NCBI RefSeq assembly: GCF_001895045.1
Contig: NZ_BDAM01000011.1
Span: 240,033-304,032, forward strand
Reading direction: 5' to 3'
Source: Rhodococcus coprophilus NBRC 100603
GTDB taxonomy: Bacteria > Actinomycetota > Actinomycetes > Mycobacteriales > Mycobacteriaceae
DNA: 64,000 nt
Numbering within the stretch: position 1 is the stretch's first letter; each line of letters opens with the position of its first letter. Below the pieces are notes generated by a model. The model was not told where the DNA came from and searched no databases. It saw nothing but the letters and a program-made list of their open reading frames with translations. Made by a program: the position numbers and the translations under genes. Positions 55,125 to 64,000 of the stretch are shown in pieces.

Positions 55125-55475
55125 ATGGACATCGCCATCAAGATTTTTCTCATCCTGCACTTCATCGGTCTCGCCGCCATCATCGGCTCCTGGCTCTCGG
55201 TCCTCAAGCAGCCGCGCGTGGTCGTCGGCATGCTGCACGGCGCGATCCTTCAGGTGGTCACCGGCGTAGCCCTGGTCGGCCTGCGTGAAGCTCAGGACGT
55301 CGTAGAAGTGAACCACATGAAGATCGGCATCAAGCTCCTCATCGCGCTGGTGATCCTGGTCGTCGCGATCATCGGTCTGAAGAAGGAGAAGCAGAACCCC
55401 GGTTCGACCGCAGTGCTTGCGCACACCGCCGGCATCCTCGGCATCGTCAACGTGATCGTCGCAGTGGTCTGGTAA
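55125..55475 (+). CDS. Small four-helix membrane protein
   Basis: 116 residues, almost all hydrophobic, with helices near residues 5-24 (IKIFLILHFIGLAAIIGSWL), 34-52, 65-85 (MKIGIKLLIALVILVVAIIG) and 97-115. Conserved-looking His residues at the ends of helices 1 and 2 and before helix 3 (LHFIG, MLHGA, VNHMK) could bind metal or haem, but this is speculative. I do not recognise a named family. It lies 272 bp before the NRPS in the same direction. Confidence 0.65.
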   Translation: MDIAIKIFLILHFIGLAAIIGSWLSVLKQPRVVVGMLHGAILQVVTGVALVGLREAQDVVEVNHMKIGIKLLIALVILVVAIIGLKKEKQNPGSTAVLAHTAGILGIVNVIVAVVW

Positions 55476-55747
55476 TACTTGCGGCCAGGTGGCAGCCGTG
55501 GCCCTTGCCCAGCCGTGGCCCGGTGAAACTCGGCCTCGTCCACGGTGAGCCGGAGCCCCGGTCGGCACCCTGTAGATTGTTTCCGATGTACGACATGGGC
55601 TCCGGTACCGACCGGTAAGTAACATGCTTCGGGCGCGTCGGCCGCCAGGCGGGGTTCCGTTGCTGCGTCCGGTCCTGCGGAATGTCTCCCCGCCCCGGCC
55701 ACGCCGTAACGATCTCCCCCTGATGCGCAGATACCCCAAGAGGTTGC

Positions 55748-58700
55748 GTGCAAGTTCGTGTCGGGAGTGCGGGCAACCGCCCGGTGGTGAGAGGAAGGTT
55801 GGGGGATTTGGACTCGCTCGGGAAAGGCGGATCGCAGGCGAAGAACGCGGGGGGCGCAGTGCCGCCCGGAGCGTTCCCGCTCTCGCCTGCGCAGCTGGGG
55901 ATGTGGTTCGCCCAGCACGTCGACCCGACAGTGCCCGCCAACATTGCTCAATACGTCGAACTCGAGGGCGACCTCGACGTCGATCTGCTCCGCGAATCCA
56001 GTGCCCGTGCTGCGCTCGAAATGGGATCCGGGTTCCTCCGTTTCATCGAGGTCGGGGCACAGCCCTACCAGCTCGTCGACCCCTCTCTCGAAGCGCCGCT
56101 CGGTTTCGTCGATCTGAGCGGAGCCGACGACCCGCGGCAGGCTGCGCTCGACTGGATGCGCGACGACCGCAGTCGTCCAGTCGATGTATTGCGCGACCGC
56201 CTCATCGCCGCGACCGTGCTTCGCATCGGTGAACGACGCTACTTCTGGTACAACCGCGTCCACCATCTGGCACTCGACGGTTTCGCCGCTGCCACCTTCA
56301 TGACTCGTATCGCGGAGTTGTACACCGCGGCGGTCGAGGGCGTCGAGCCGTCTCCGAATCGCGCGTCGGACCTGCACAAGGTCTACGACGTCGAAATGGA
56401 GTACCGCGGCTCCAAGCGGTTCCTCGACGACCGCGAGTACTGGGCCCGGCAGATCGACGGGATCGAGGAACCCACCAGCCTCTCCGGGCGCACCGCCGCA
56501 CCCGCCCCGGTCAGCCGTATCGACACCGCCGCACTGTCCGAGGACACCGAACGGCGGGTCGACGAACTCGCGACTCGAGAAGGCACGAGCCTTGCCACCG
56601 CGGTGGTCGCTGCCTTCGCCGCATATCTCGCGCAGATGACCGGACAGACCGACGTGGTGCTGAGCCTGCCCGTAGCAGCGCGCACCACCGCGGTCCTGCG
56701 TCGTTCGGGCAGCATGGTTTCCAACGTCGTACCGCTGCGCTTGAGCGTCACCGACGACACGACCGTGCACGACCTCATCGCTGCCTCGGCGGCGGCCGTC
56801 TCGGGTGCGCTGCGCCACCAGCGTTACCGGCACGAGGACATCGTCCGCGACCGTGACGCGGGTTCGGTGGGGCAGTCCACGTTCTTCGGGCCGTGGGTCA
56901 ACATCATGTTGTTCGACAACGAGGTCCGGCTCGGCGACATGGTCGGCGGAATCAACATTCTGTCGACCGGCCTGATCGAGGATCTCGGTGTCAACGTCTA
57001 CCGCAGCGGCGGCGCTCACACGCACATCGACTTCGAGTCCAATCCCAATCTGTACCGCTCGGAGCAGTCCCGCGCCGACCACGCTCGTTTCATCGAGTTC
57101 TTCGACCGGTTCGTCGGATCGGATCCGGAACGGCGCGTGTGGGACATCCCTCTTGCGGGACGCGTCGAACTCGAAAGTGCGGTCATCGAGTGGAACCGCA
57201 CCGACCATCCCGTCCGGCAGCGCGATCTGCTCGCCCAGTTCCGTGAACGGGCTGCCGAAACCCCCGAGGCCACAGCGCTGATCTTCGAGGGCGAGTCGCT
57301 GACCTACGGCGAATTCGCTTCCCGTGTCAACACTCTCGCGCGCACATTGATCGGTCTTGGCGTCGGACCCGAATCGCTTGTCGGGCTGTGCATCCGGCGC
57401 TCGCTCGACCTCGTCGTCGGCATGTACGCGATCGTCGAAGCCGGCGGTGCGTGGGTGCCGATCGATCCCGACCATCCGGCCGACCGGACCGGCTACATCC
57501 TCGACACCGCGAAACCGGCCGCAGTACTGACCACGGCGCGCGACGACGTGGACCTGCCGGACGGCACCGTCACGCTCGAGATCGACACCTTCGACTACTC
57601 GCGCGGTGACGCACGTCCGATCTCCGACGCGGAGCGGCATGGTCCGATCCTGCCCGATACCACCGCGTACGTCATCTTCACCTCGGGTTCGACCGGTCGG
57701 CCCAAGGGCGTGGCCGTGAGCCATGTCGCCATCGACAACCAGATCCAGTGGATGAACGACCAATACGGCGTGACGTCCCAGGATGTGTACCTGCAGAAGA
57801 CCGCAACGACGTTCGACGTGTCGCTGTGGGGATTCTTCATGCCGCTGCGTGTCGGCGCGACCCTCGTGATCGCGACGCCCGACGGGCACCGCGACCCGGT
57901 CTACGTGGCGAACAAGATCGCCGAGCACCGCGTGACGATCACCGATTTCGTGCCGTCGATGCTCACGGTCTTCGTGGCCAACGCCGCGGACGGAAGCTGC
58001 GACTCCCTGCGGCACGTCTTCGTCATCGGCGAGGCACTGCCGTCCGAGACGGCAGCCGAGTTCGCCCGGCTGTGTCCGGCGGGCCTGCACAACCTGTACG
58101 GACCCACCGAGGCGGCGGTGTCCATCACCTACCACCGCGCGGGCCCTGCCGACGTGCACAGCGTCCCGATCGGTGTCCCCCAGTGGAACAGCCGCGCGTA
58201 CGTTCTCGACCGGCGGCTGCGCCCGGTTCCGGTCGGGCGACCGGGCGAGCTCTACCTGGCGGGCGTTCAACTCGCCCGTGGCTACCTCGATCGTCCGGAC
58301 CTGACCTCCGATCGCTTCCTCGCGGACCCGTTCGGCGCACCCGGCGAACGGATGTACCGCACGGGCGACCTCGTGCGCTGGGAGGCCGAGCCCGACGGCA
58401 CCGGAATCCTCGAGTACATCGGCCGGACCGATTTCCAGGTCAAGTTCCGCGGACAGCGCATCGAACTCGGTGAAATCGAGGCGGTGCTGCTCGCTCACCC
58501 CGCCGTCTCGCAGGCGGTCGTTCTCGTGGCCTCCACTCCCACCGGCGACCAGCTCGTGGGTTACATCGTGGCCGCGCCCGCACAGACGGTCGACATCTCC
58601 GATCTGGCAGATCACGCAGGTCGCTCGTTGCCGTCGTATATGGTGCCCGCGTCGCTCATGGTGCTCGACGCGCTACCGCTCAACACCAGCGGAAAGCTCG

Positions 58701-61700
58701 ACCGGAAAGCCCTGCCGGAACCCGTATTCAGCAGCACCCGCACCTTCCGCGAGCCCTGCAGCCCTGCCGAACGCGTGGTGGCCGCGGCCTTCGGCGACGT
58801 ACTCGGCGCGGAGCGCGTCGGTCTCGACGACGACTTCTTCGAGCTCGGCGGCAATTCGCTCGTCGCGACCCAGGTCGTCTCACGCATCGGCTCGGCACTC
58901 GATACCCAGGTTCCTGTACGCGCGCTGTTCGAGGCATCCACTGTCGTTGGACTCGCCACGCGCATTGCGAAGCAGGTCGGTTCCGGTGCCCGAGCGCCGC
59001 TCACCGCAGCCGTCCGACCCGATGTTCTGCCCCTTTCCACTGCACAGCAACGGATCTGGTTCCTCAATCGGTTCGATGTCACCACTGCGGCTTACAACCT
59101 GCCCTTCACCGTGCGGATGACAGGCGCGGTGGATCCTCGTGTCGTGTCCGATGCCTTCTCGGACGTGGTGGCTCGGCACGAGAGCTTGCGCACCGTCTAC
59201 CCCGAAGTGGACGGCGACCCTCATCAGGTGATCCTGCCGCTCGAGCAGGCCGTCTCTCCGCTCGAACCGGTCGATGTCGACGAAAACGGCCTGCGCGCAG
59301 CGGTCGTCGAACTCGCCGGCCGCGGTTTCGACGTCGCGATCGAGGTTCCGTTCCGCGTCGCGCTGTTCCGGCTCGCTACCGACAACTATGTGCTCGCGAT
59401 GGTGCTGCACCACATCGCAGCCGACGGATCCTCGTTCGGACCGTTCGCGCAGGATGTCGTCGCCGCCTACACGGCGCGCGCAGAGGGACACGAACCTCGC
59501 TGGTCGCCCCTGCCGATCCAATACGCCGACTACGCCCTGTGGCAACGACAGGCTCTCGGCAGCGAGTCGGATCCGGGTTCGACTGCTGCACAACAAATCT
59601 CTTTCTGGGTGCGTGAACTCGACGGTCTCCCGGATCAGCTCGACCTGCCGGCGGACCGGATGCGCCCTGCCGTCGCAAGCTACCACGGTGCCAAGCACCG
59701 ATTCGAAATCGGCGCCGAGACACACCGTGGACTCGTCGAACTTGCTCGCGGACACAGCGCCTCGCTGTTCATGGTCGTCCACGCCGCCTACGCGGTCCTC
59801 CTGTCACGACTGAGCGGATCGAACGATATCGCCGTCGGCACCGCCGTCGCGGGACGCGGCGAAAAGGAACTCGACGACCTCATCGGCATGTTCGTGAACA
59901 CGCTGGTGTTGCGCACGCGCGTCGATCCCGGACTCTCGTTCGGTGAATTCCTCGACGTGGTCCGTGAAATCGACCTGACCGCATTCTCGAACGCGGACGT
60001 GCCTTTCGAGCGTCTCGTCGAGGTGCTCAACCCGGCACGATCCACAGCGCGCCATCCGCTGTTCCAGGCGGCGCTGTCGCTCGAGCCCGGTTCGGCACGT
60101 GAGGTGTCCTTCGCCGGAGTCCGCGCCGTCGGCACCGAACTGGAGATGCCGATCTCGAAGTTCGACATCCAGCTGTGGCTGACCGAAAAGACCGGCAGCG
60201 ACGATGAACCCGCCGGCTTGGGTGCCACCTTCGAGTACGCGACGGATCTCTTCGACGCCGGTACGGTCGCCGTCTTCGCAGAACGTTTCGTGCGGATCCT
60301 CGACGGCATCGTCGCGGACACGTCGGCATGTGTGGGTGACCTGTCCATCCTTTCTCCCGGCGAAGCCGAGCTGCTGCTCACCACGACGGGTCCCGATGCG
60401 GGTGAACCGGCCACGCTCGTGGACCTGCTCACCGCGGGTGTCGCCGCCCACCCCGAGCGGACCGCCGTTCGCGACGGTGACATCGTCCTGACGTATCGCG
60501 ACCTCGACGCGTGGTCGAGCTGGATCGCGCGTTACCTGATCGAGCGTGGTGTAGGGCCCGGTGGCATTGTCGCGCTTGCCTTCCCTCGCTCGTGGGAGAT
60601 GGTGCTCGGTGTGTGGTCCGTTGCGAAGACGGGAGCAGCCTACGTTCCGGTCGACCCGGAATACCCGGTCGACCGAATCACCCACATGCTCGAGGACTCG
60701 TCGGCTCTGCTGGGCCTGACGACGGAGGAACACGCCGCCGGTCTGTCGCCCGCCATCGAATGGGTTCGCTTCGACGACCCGGCGTTCGTCGCCGCGTGCT
60801 TGGCCCACTCGGGCGCTCCGGTCACCGACGAGGAGCGGTGTGCTCCGCTCCGGGTCGATCACCTCGCATACGTCATCTACACCTCCGGGTCCACCGGGCG
60901 CCCGAAGGGCGTCGCGGTAACCCACCGCGGCCTCGCAGGCCTTGTCCGCGACTGTGTCGACGTTTACGAGGTGACCGAGGAATCGCGGATTCTGCAGATC
61001 TGTTCGCCGAGTTTCGACCCCTCGGTTCTCGACTTTGCGATGGCCGGCTACACCGGTGCCGAGTTGGTGATCACTCCTCCGACGATCTACGGCGGAGCCG
61101 AATTGCGCGCGCTGATCCAGCAGACCGGCGTCACCCACGCGATCATCACGCCTGCGGTGCTGGGTTCGGTGGATCCCGCGGGCCTCGACTCGCTCCGGAC
61201 CCTCAACGTCGGTGGCGATGCCTCCACGACAGAACTTGTGGCCCGGTGGGCGCCCGGCCGCCGCTTCTTCAACGCGTACGGACCGACCGAGACCACGATC
61301 GTGTCGACCCGCGCTCTGCTCGATGCCTCGGGGCCGATCACCATCGGCGGCCCGACCCCGGGCGTCCAGGCACTCGTGCTCGACGGCCGTCTTCGTCCGG
61401 TCCCCGCAGGAGTGTCGGGAGAGCTGTATCTCGCCGGCGACGCTCTCGCGCGAGGCTATCACCGACGCGCTGCGCTCACCTCGGATCGGTTCGTCGCGAA
61501 CCCGTTCGGAGCACCGGGTACCCGCATGTACCGGACCGGTGACGTGGTGCGCTGGGACGATCAGCGCCGCCTCGTGTTCGCCGGCCGATCCGACTTTCAG
61601 GTCAAGGTCCGCGGATTCCGGATCGAACTGGGCGAGATCGACGCTGCCTTGCAGACGCATTCGCTCGTCGACTTCGCAACCACCGTGGGCCACGAAATGC

Positions 61701-64000
61701 CTTCGGGACAGACCGCACTCGTGTCGTACGTGCACGGCGCTCCGGGTGTCGACCCGTCGGCGTTGTCCGACCACGTGGCCCGGTCGTTGCCGTCGTACAT
61801 GGTGCCCTCGCAGATCGTCGTCCTCGACGAGATCCCCCTGACGCCCGTCGGAAAGCTCGACCGCCGAGCACTGCCGGAGCCGGAACTCGGGATCAGCTAC
61901 CGCGAATTCCGCGCGCCGACGACGCCCATCGAGGGAACCGTCGCTGCCGTCTTCGCCGAGGTGCTCGGCGTGCAACGTGTCGGACTCGACGACGACTTCT
62001 TCGAACTCGGCGGAAATTCGCTCCTCGCGACCCAGGTGGTGTCCCGGCTGGGTGTGGCACTCGACGCGCAGGTTCCCGTGCGTGCGCTGTTCGAATCGAG
62101 CACCGTCGCCGCCCTGGCAGTTCGCGTCGAGCAGGAGGCCGGGCGCGGTGCCCGTGCGGCACTGGCGAAAATGCCGCGGCCCGAGCGTGTTCCGCTGTCC
62201 TTGGCGCAGCAGCGCATGTGGTTCCTCAACCGCTTCGATTCCCGCTCGGCGACGTACAACCTCCCGATGGCGTTGCGGCTGACCGGAGCCCTCGACGTAG
62301 CGGCACTTCAGGTGTCGATCATGGATGTGATCGACCGTCACGAGTCGCTGCGTACCGTCTTCCCCGATTCGCCGGAGGGACCCCAACAGGTAGTACGGGC
62401 GGCCGCGGAAGTCGTGCCCAATCTGACCCCGCTCCGGATCGAACGGGACGAGTTGGCCGGTGCGATGCGCCGACTCGCGTCCACCGGGTTCGACGTCACC
62501 TCCGAGGTGCCGATTCGCGCAGAACTCTACGAACTCGACCGCAACGAGCACATTCTCGCGCTCGTGGTCCACCACATTGCCGCAGACGGATGGTCCACCG
62601 GACCGATGGCACGCGACATCATGGTCGCGTACGCCGCGCGAACCGAGTGGGAAGAGCCCTCGTGGGCACCGCTTCCCGTTCAGTACGCCGACTACACTCT
62701 GTGGCAGCGGGAAGTTCTCGGCTCCGAGGACGATTCGCAGTCGCTGATTTCCGGTCAGCTCGACTACTGGCGTCGCACGCTCGCCGACGTTCCCGACCAG
62801 TTGGATCTTCCGGCCGATCGTCCCCGCCCGGCGACGCCGTCGTTCGCCGGCGCGACCGTGGATTTCTCGATCGATCCGAGCCTGCATCGAGACCTCGTGG
62901 CGTTCGCTCGCAAGCGCAACGCGTCCCTGTTCATGGTCGTGCATGCGGCCTTGAGCATATTGCTGGCACGATTGTCCGGTCAGCGCGACATTACGATCGG
63001 TACGCCGGTGGCCGGACGTGGCGAGCAGTCGCTCGACGACCTCATCGGTATGTTCGTCAACACTCTGGTGCTGCGCACCGACGTCGATCCGGACGCGCAG
63101 TTCACCGACCATCTCGCACGGGCACGCGAAGCAGCACTGGGTGCCTTCGGGCACGCGGATGTCCCCTTCGAGCGTCTGGTCGAGGTTCTCAACCCCACTC
63201 GGTCCATGGCACGGCACCCGCTTTTCCAGGTCATGCTCTCGTTCGAGAATCTAGGTGCAGCGCACGTCGAACTTCGCGGTCTGACCCTCGACCTGCTCGA
63301 AATCGACACCGCGGTCGCCAAGTTCGATCTGCAGTTGACGTTGTCGGAGGGCTTCGCGGAGGACGGTTCGCCGGACGGTCTCCGGGCGGAGTTCACCTAT
63401 GCGACCGATTTGTTCGATGCGGTGACGGTGGAGGGGTTTGCGGAGCGGTTCGTGCGGATCCTCGAGGCGGTGGTGTCCGATCCGTCGTGCCGGGTGGGGG
63501 ATATCGATCTGCTGGGCGCCGACGAGCGTATTGCGGTGCTCGAGCGGTGGAACGATACGTCGCGTCCGGTGCCGGAGTCGACGTTGCTGGATCGGTTCGA
63601 TGCGCAGGTCGCTGCGTCGCCGGATGCGGTGGCGGTGGTGTTCGAGGGTGTGTCGTTGACGTACGGCGAGTTCGATGTGCGGGTCAATCGGGTTGCGCGG
63701 TATTTGATCTCGCGGGGTGTGGGTCCGGAGACGACGGTGGGGTTGGCGGTGCGCCGGTCGTTGGATCTGTTGGTGGGGATGTATGCGATCGTGCGGGCGG
63801 GTGGGGCGTATGTGCCGCTCGATCCGGATCAGCCTGCTGAGCGTAATGGTTTCATTGTGGAGTCGGCGTCGCCGGTGTTGGTGGTGTCGACGTCGCGGGA
63901 CGGGTTCGAGCTTCCCGAGTCCGATTCCGATTCCGAGTCCGGGTCCGGGTCGGTGCCGGTGGTGTCGATCGACACGCTGGATCTTGCCGGTGTGTCGGCG
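55748..64000 (+). CDS. Nonribosomal peptide synthetase, EntF-like first module (incomplete at window end)
   Basis: An unbroken frame of about 2,750 codons reaches the window edge with no stop. Domains: C1 (from 55874, HHLALDG at 56261), A1 (about 57220-58720), carrier T1 (LGGNS, Ser codon 58856), C2 (HHIAADG at 59408), A2 (about 60410-61860), T2 (Ser codon 62018), C3 (HHIAADG at 62570), A3 (from about 63560). All active-site motifs are intact and there is no epimerase. C1 resembles EntF (WYNRVHHLALDG), suggesting an aryl or acyl starter as in catechol siderophores. A1 pocket residues by hand read D-V-W-D-F-I-L-V-S, near the Ser code; A2 reads D-P-L-I-N-G-A-I-V, unassigned. The start is uncertain: GTG 55748, or TTG 55808 behind GAGGAAGG. 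Confidence 0.85.
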   Translation, partial: MQVRVGSAGNRPVVRGRLGDLDSLGKGGSQAKNAGGAVPPGAFPLSPAQLGMWFAQHVDPTVPANIAQYVELEGDLDVDLLRESSARAALEMGSGFLRFIEVGAQPYQLVDPSLEAPLGFVDLSGADDPRQAALDWMRDDRSRPVDVLRDRLIAATVLRIGERRYFWYNRVHHLALDGFAAATFMTRIAELYTAAVEGVEPSPNRASDLHKVYDVEMEYRGSKRFLDDREYWARQIDGIEEPTSLSGRTAAPAPVSRIDTAALSEDTERRVDELATREGTSLATAVVAAFAAYLAQMTGQTDVVLSLPVAARTTAVLRRSGSMVSNVVPLRLSVTDDTTVHDLIAASAAAVSGALRHQRYRHEDIVRDRDAGSVGQSTFFGPWVNIMLFDNEVRLGDMVGGINILSTGLIEDLGVNVYRSGGAHTHIDFESNPNLYRSEQSRADHARFIEFFDRFVGSDPERRVWDIPLAGRVELESAVIEWNRTDHPVRQRDLLAQFRERAAETPEATALIFEGESLTYGEFASRVNTLARTLIGLGVGPESLVGLCIRRSLDLVVGMYAIVEAGGAWVPIDPDHPADRTGYILDTAKPAAVLTTARDDVDLPDGTVTLEIDTFDYSRGDARPISDAERHGPILPDTTAYVIFTSGSTGRPKGVAVSHVAIDNQIQWMNDQYGVTSQDVYLQKTATTFDVSLWGFFMPLRVGATLVIATPDGHRDPVYVANKIAEHRVTITDFVPSMLTVFVANAADGSCDSLRHVFVIGEALPSETAAEFARLCPAGLHNLYGPTEAAVSITYHRAGPADVHSVPIGVPQWNSRAYVLDRRLRPVPVGRPGELYLAGVQLARGYLDRPDLTSDRFLADPFGAPGERMYRTGDLVRWEAEPDGTGILEYIGRTDFQVKFRGQRIELGEIEAVLLAHPAVSQAVVLVASTPTGDQLVGYIVAAPAQTVDISDLADHAGRSLPSYMVPASLMVLDALPLNTSGKLDRKALPEPVFSSTRTFREPCSPAERVVAAAFGDVLGAERVGLDDDFFELGGNSLVATQVVSRIGSALDTQVPVRALFEASTVVGLATRIAKQVGSGARAPLTAAVRPDVLPLSTAQQRIWFLNRFDVTTAAYNLPFTVRMTGAVDPRVVSDAFSDVVARHESLRTVYPEVDGDPHQVILPLEQAVSPLEPVDVDENGLRAAVVELAGRGFDVAIEVPFRVALFRLATDNYVLAMVLHHIAADGSSFGPFAQDVVAAYTARAEGHEPRWSPLPIQYADYALWQRQALGSESDPGSTAAQQISFWVRELDGLPDQLDLPADRMRPAVASYHGAKHRFEIGAETHRGLVELARGHSASLFMVVHAAYAVLLSRLSGSNDIAVGTAVAGRGEKELDDLIGMFVNTLVLRTRVDPGLSFGEFLDVVREIDLTAFSNADVPFERLVEVLNPARSTARHPLFQAALSLEPGSAREVSFAGVRAVGTELEMPISKFDIQLWLTEKTGSDDEPAGLGATFEYATDLFDAGTVAVFAERFVRILDGIVADTSACVGDLSILSPGEAELLLTTTGPDAGEPATLVDLLTAGVAAHPERTAVRDGDIVLTYRDLDAWSSWIARYLIERGVGPGGIVALAFPRSWEMVLGVWSVAKTGAAYVPVDPEYPVDRITHMLEDSSALLGLTTEEHAAGLSPAIEWVRFDDPAFVAACLAHSGAPVTDEERCAPLRVDHLAYVIYTSGSTGRPKGVAVTHRGLAGLVRDCVDVYEVTEESRILQICSPSFDPSVLDFAMAGYTGAELVITPPTIYGGAELRALIQQTGVTHAIITPAVLGSVDPAGLDSLRTLNVGGDASTTELVARWAPGRRFFNAYGPTETTIVSTRALLDASGPITIGGPTPGVQALVLDGRLRPVPAGVSGELYLAGDALARGYHRRAALTSDRFVANPFGAPGTRMYRTGDVVRWDDQRRLVFAGRSDFQVKVRGFRIELGEIDAALQTHSLVDFATTVGHEMPSGQTALVSYVHGAPGVDPSALSDHVARSLPSYMVPSQIVVLDEIPLTPVGKLDRRALPEPELGISYREFRAPTTPIEGTVAAVFAEVLGVQRVGLDDDFFELGGNSLLATQVVSRLGVALDAQVPVRALFESSTVAALAVRVEQEAGRGARAALAKMPRPERVPLSLAQQRMWFLNRFDSRSATYNLPMALRLTGALDVAALQVSIMDVIDRHESLRTVFPDSPEGPQQVVRAAAEVVPNLTPLRIERDELAGAMRRLASTGFDVTSEVPIRAELYELDRNEHILALVVHHIAADGWSTGPMARDIMVAYAARTEWEEPSWAPLPVQYADYTLWQREVLGSEDDSQSLISGQLDYWRRTLADVPDQLDLPADRPRPATPSFAGATVDFSIDPSLHRDLVAFARKRNASLFMVVHAALSILLARLSGQRDITIGTPVAGRGEQSLDDLIGMFVNTLVLRTDVDPDAQFTDHLARAREAALGAFGHADVPFERLVEVLNPTRSMARHPLFQVMLSFENLGAAHVELRGLTLDLLEIDTAVAKFDLQLTLSEGFAEDGSPDGLRAEFTYATDLFDAVTVEGFAERFVRILEAVVSDPSCRVGDIDLLGADERIAVLERWNDTSRPVPESTLLDRFDAQVAASPDAVAVVFEGVSLTYGEFDVRVNRVARYLISRGVGPETTVGLAVRRSLDLLVGMYAIVRAGGAYVPLDPDQPAERNGFIVESASPVLVVSTSRDGFELPESDSDSESGSGSVPVVSIDTLDLAGVSA

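Noticed and set aside
55476..55747. Possible small gene between the four-helix membrane protein and the NRPS
   Set aside because: Open frames here have no ribosome site, no recognisable product and atypical composition; the stretch probably holds the NRPS promoter.
59804..63217. Minus-strand open frame of over 1,100 codons opposite the NRPS
   Set aside because: It mirrors conserved NRPS motifs on the plus strand; long antisense frames arise from strong third-position GC bias. It has no recognisable domains.
1..64000. tRNA, rRNA, insertion sequences or prophage genes
   Set aside because: I saw no cloverleaf-like sequence in the gaps, no transposase or integrase motifs and no phage structural proteins.

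Overview
The window is high-GC actinobacterial DNA, most likely Rhodococcus or a close relative (Mycobacteriales). The evidence is the C/G-ending codons, frequent GTG starts, a KshB steroid-hydroxylase reductase under a KstR-type operator, tandem DUF3558 lipoproteins beside the rpsL operon, and a mycofactocin locus. From about 7 to 43 kb the gene order recalls the Mycobacterium tuberculosis region Rv0681 (TetR), rpsL-rpsG-fusA-tuf, a ferredoxin reductase, then mftR/mftA-G, with extra genes inserted. This comparison is from memory, not from a database search.

Layout. 0-6.4 kb: an acyl-CoA carboxylase/oxidation operon (end of fadE13, accD2, accA2, fadE12, echA7) followed by a TetR gene; the order matches the M. 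tuberculosis fadE13-accD2-accA2-fadE12-echA7 operon. 6.4-9 kb: two divergent TetR regulators around three direct repeats, then two DUF3558 lipoproteins. 9-13.7 kb: rpsL-rpsG-fusA-tuf with a long leader and a strong UUCG-loop terminator. 13.8-16.4 kb (minus): a tightly coupled five-gene Asp23/DUF2273/DUF6286/AmaP envelope-stress operon. 16.6-24.6 kb: ferredoxin reductase, Glu-racemase-like protein, AlkD-like glycosylase, kshB, an ArsR-SRPBCC pair, a lipoprotein gamma-glutamyltransferase and a TetR gene.

24.8-46.8 kb is the centrepiece. An alpha/beta-hydrolase-like gene is followed by the divergent mftM-mftR and mftA-mftB-mftC-mftD genes around a perfect palindrome. Then come two FadH/OYE oxidoreductases flanking a mycofactocin-type SDR, a reversed tandem-GNAT gene, an ATP-grasp enzyme, a CocE/NonD-type hydrolase, and mftE-mftF-mftG. 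A GAF/winged-helix regulator, an acetaldehyde-dehydrogenase-type ALDH and a DUF779 protein follow. MftA is the precursor peptide; MftB/C/E/D build the redox core, MftF glycosylates it, MftM methylates it and MftG reoxidises it. SDR and OYE enzymes are the expected client oxidoreductases, and the ALDH module would handle aldehyde from alcohol oxidation. The ATP-grasp enzyme and hydrolase are the least explained members.

46.7-55.5 kb: a DUF418 membrane protein divergent from a TetR gene with twin operators, a small hypothetical protein, an MHS-type transporter ending in tandem 28-bp hairpin repeats, a fatty-acyl-CoA ligase, a GlsB-type membrane protein, acetoacetyl-CoA synthetase and a four-helix membrane protein. 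From 55.7 kb to the window end a nonribosomal peptide synthetase runs open for more than 2,700 codons (C-A-T-C-A-T-C-A...). Its first condensation domain resembles EntF, which suggests a siderophore-type product. No tRNA, rRNA, IS element, prophage or CRISPR array was seen.
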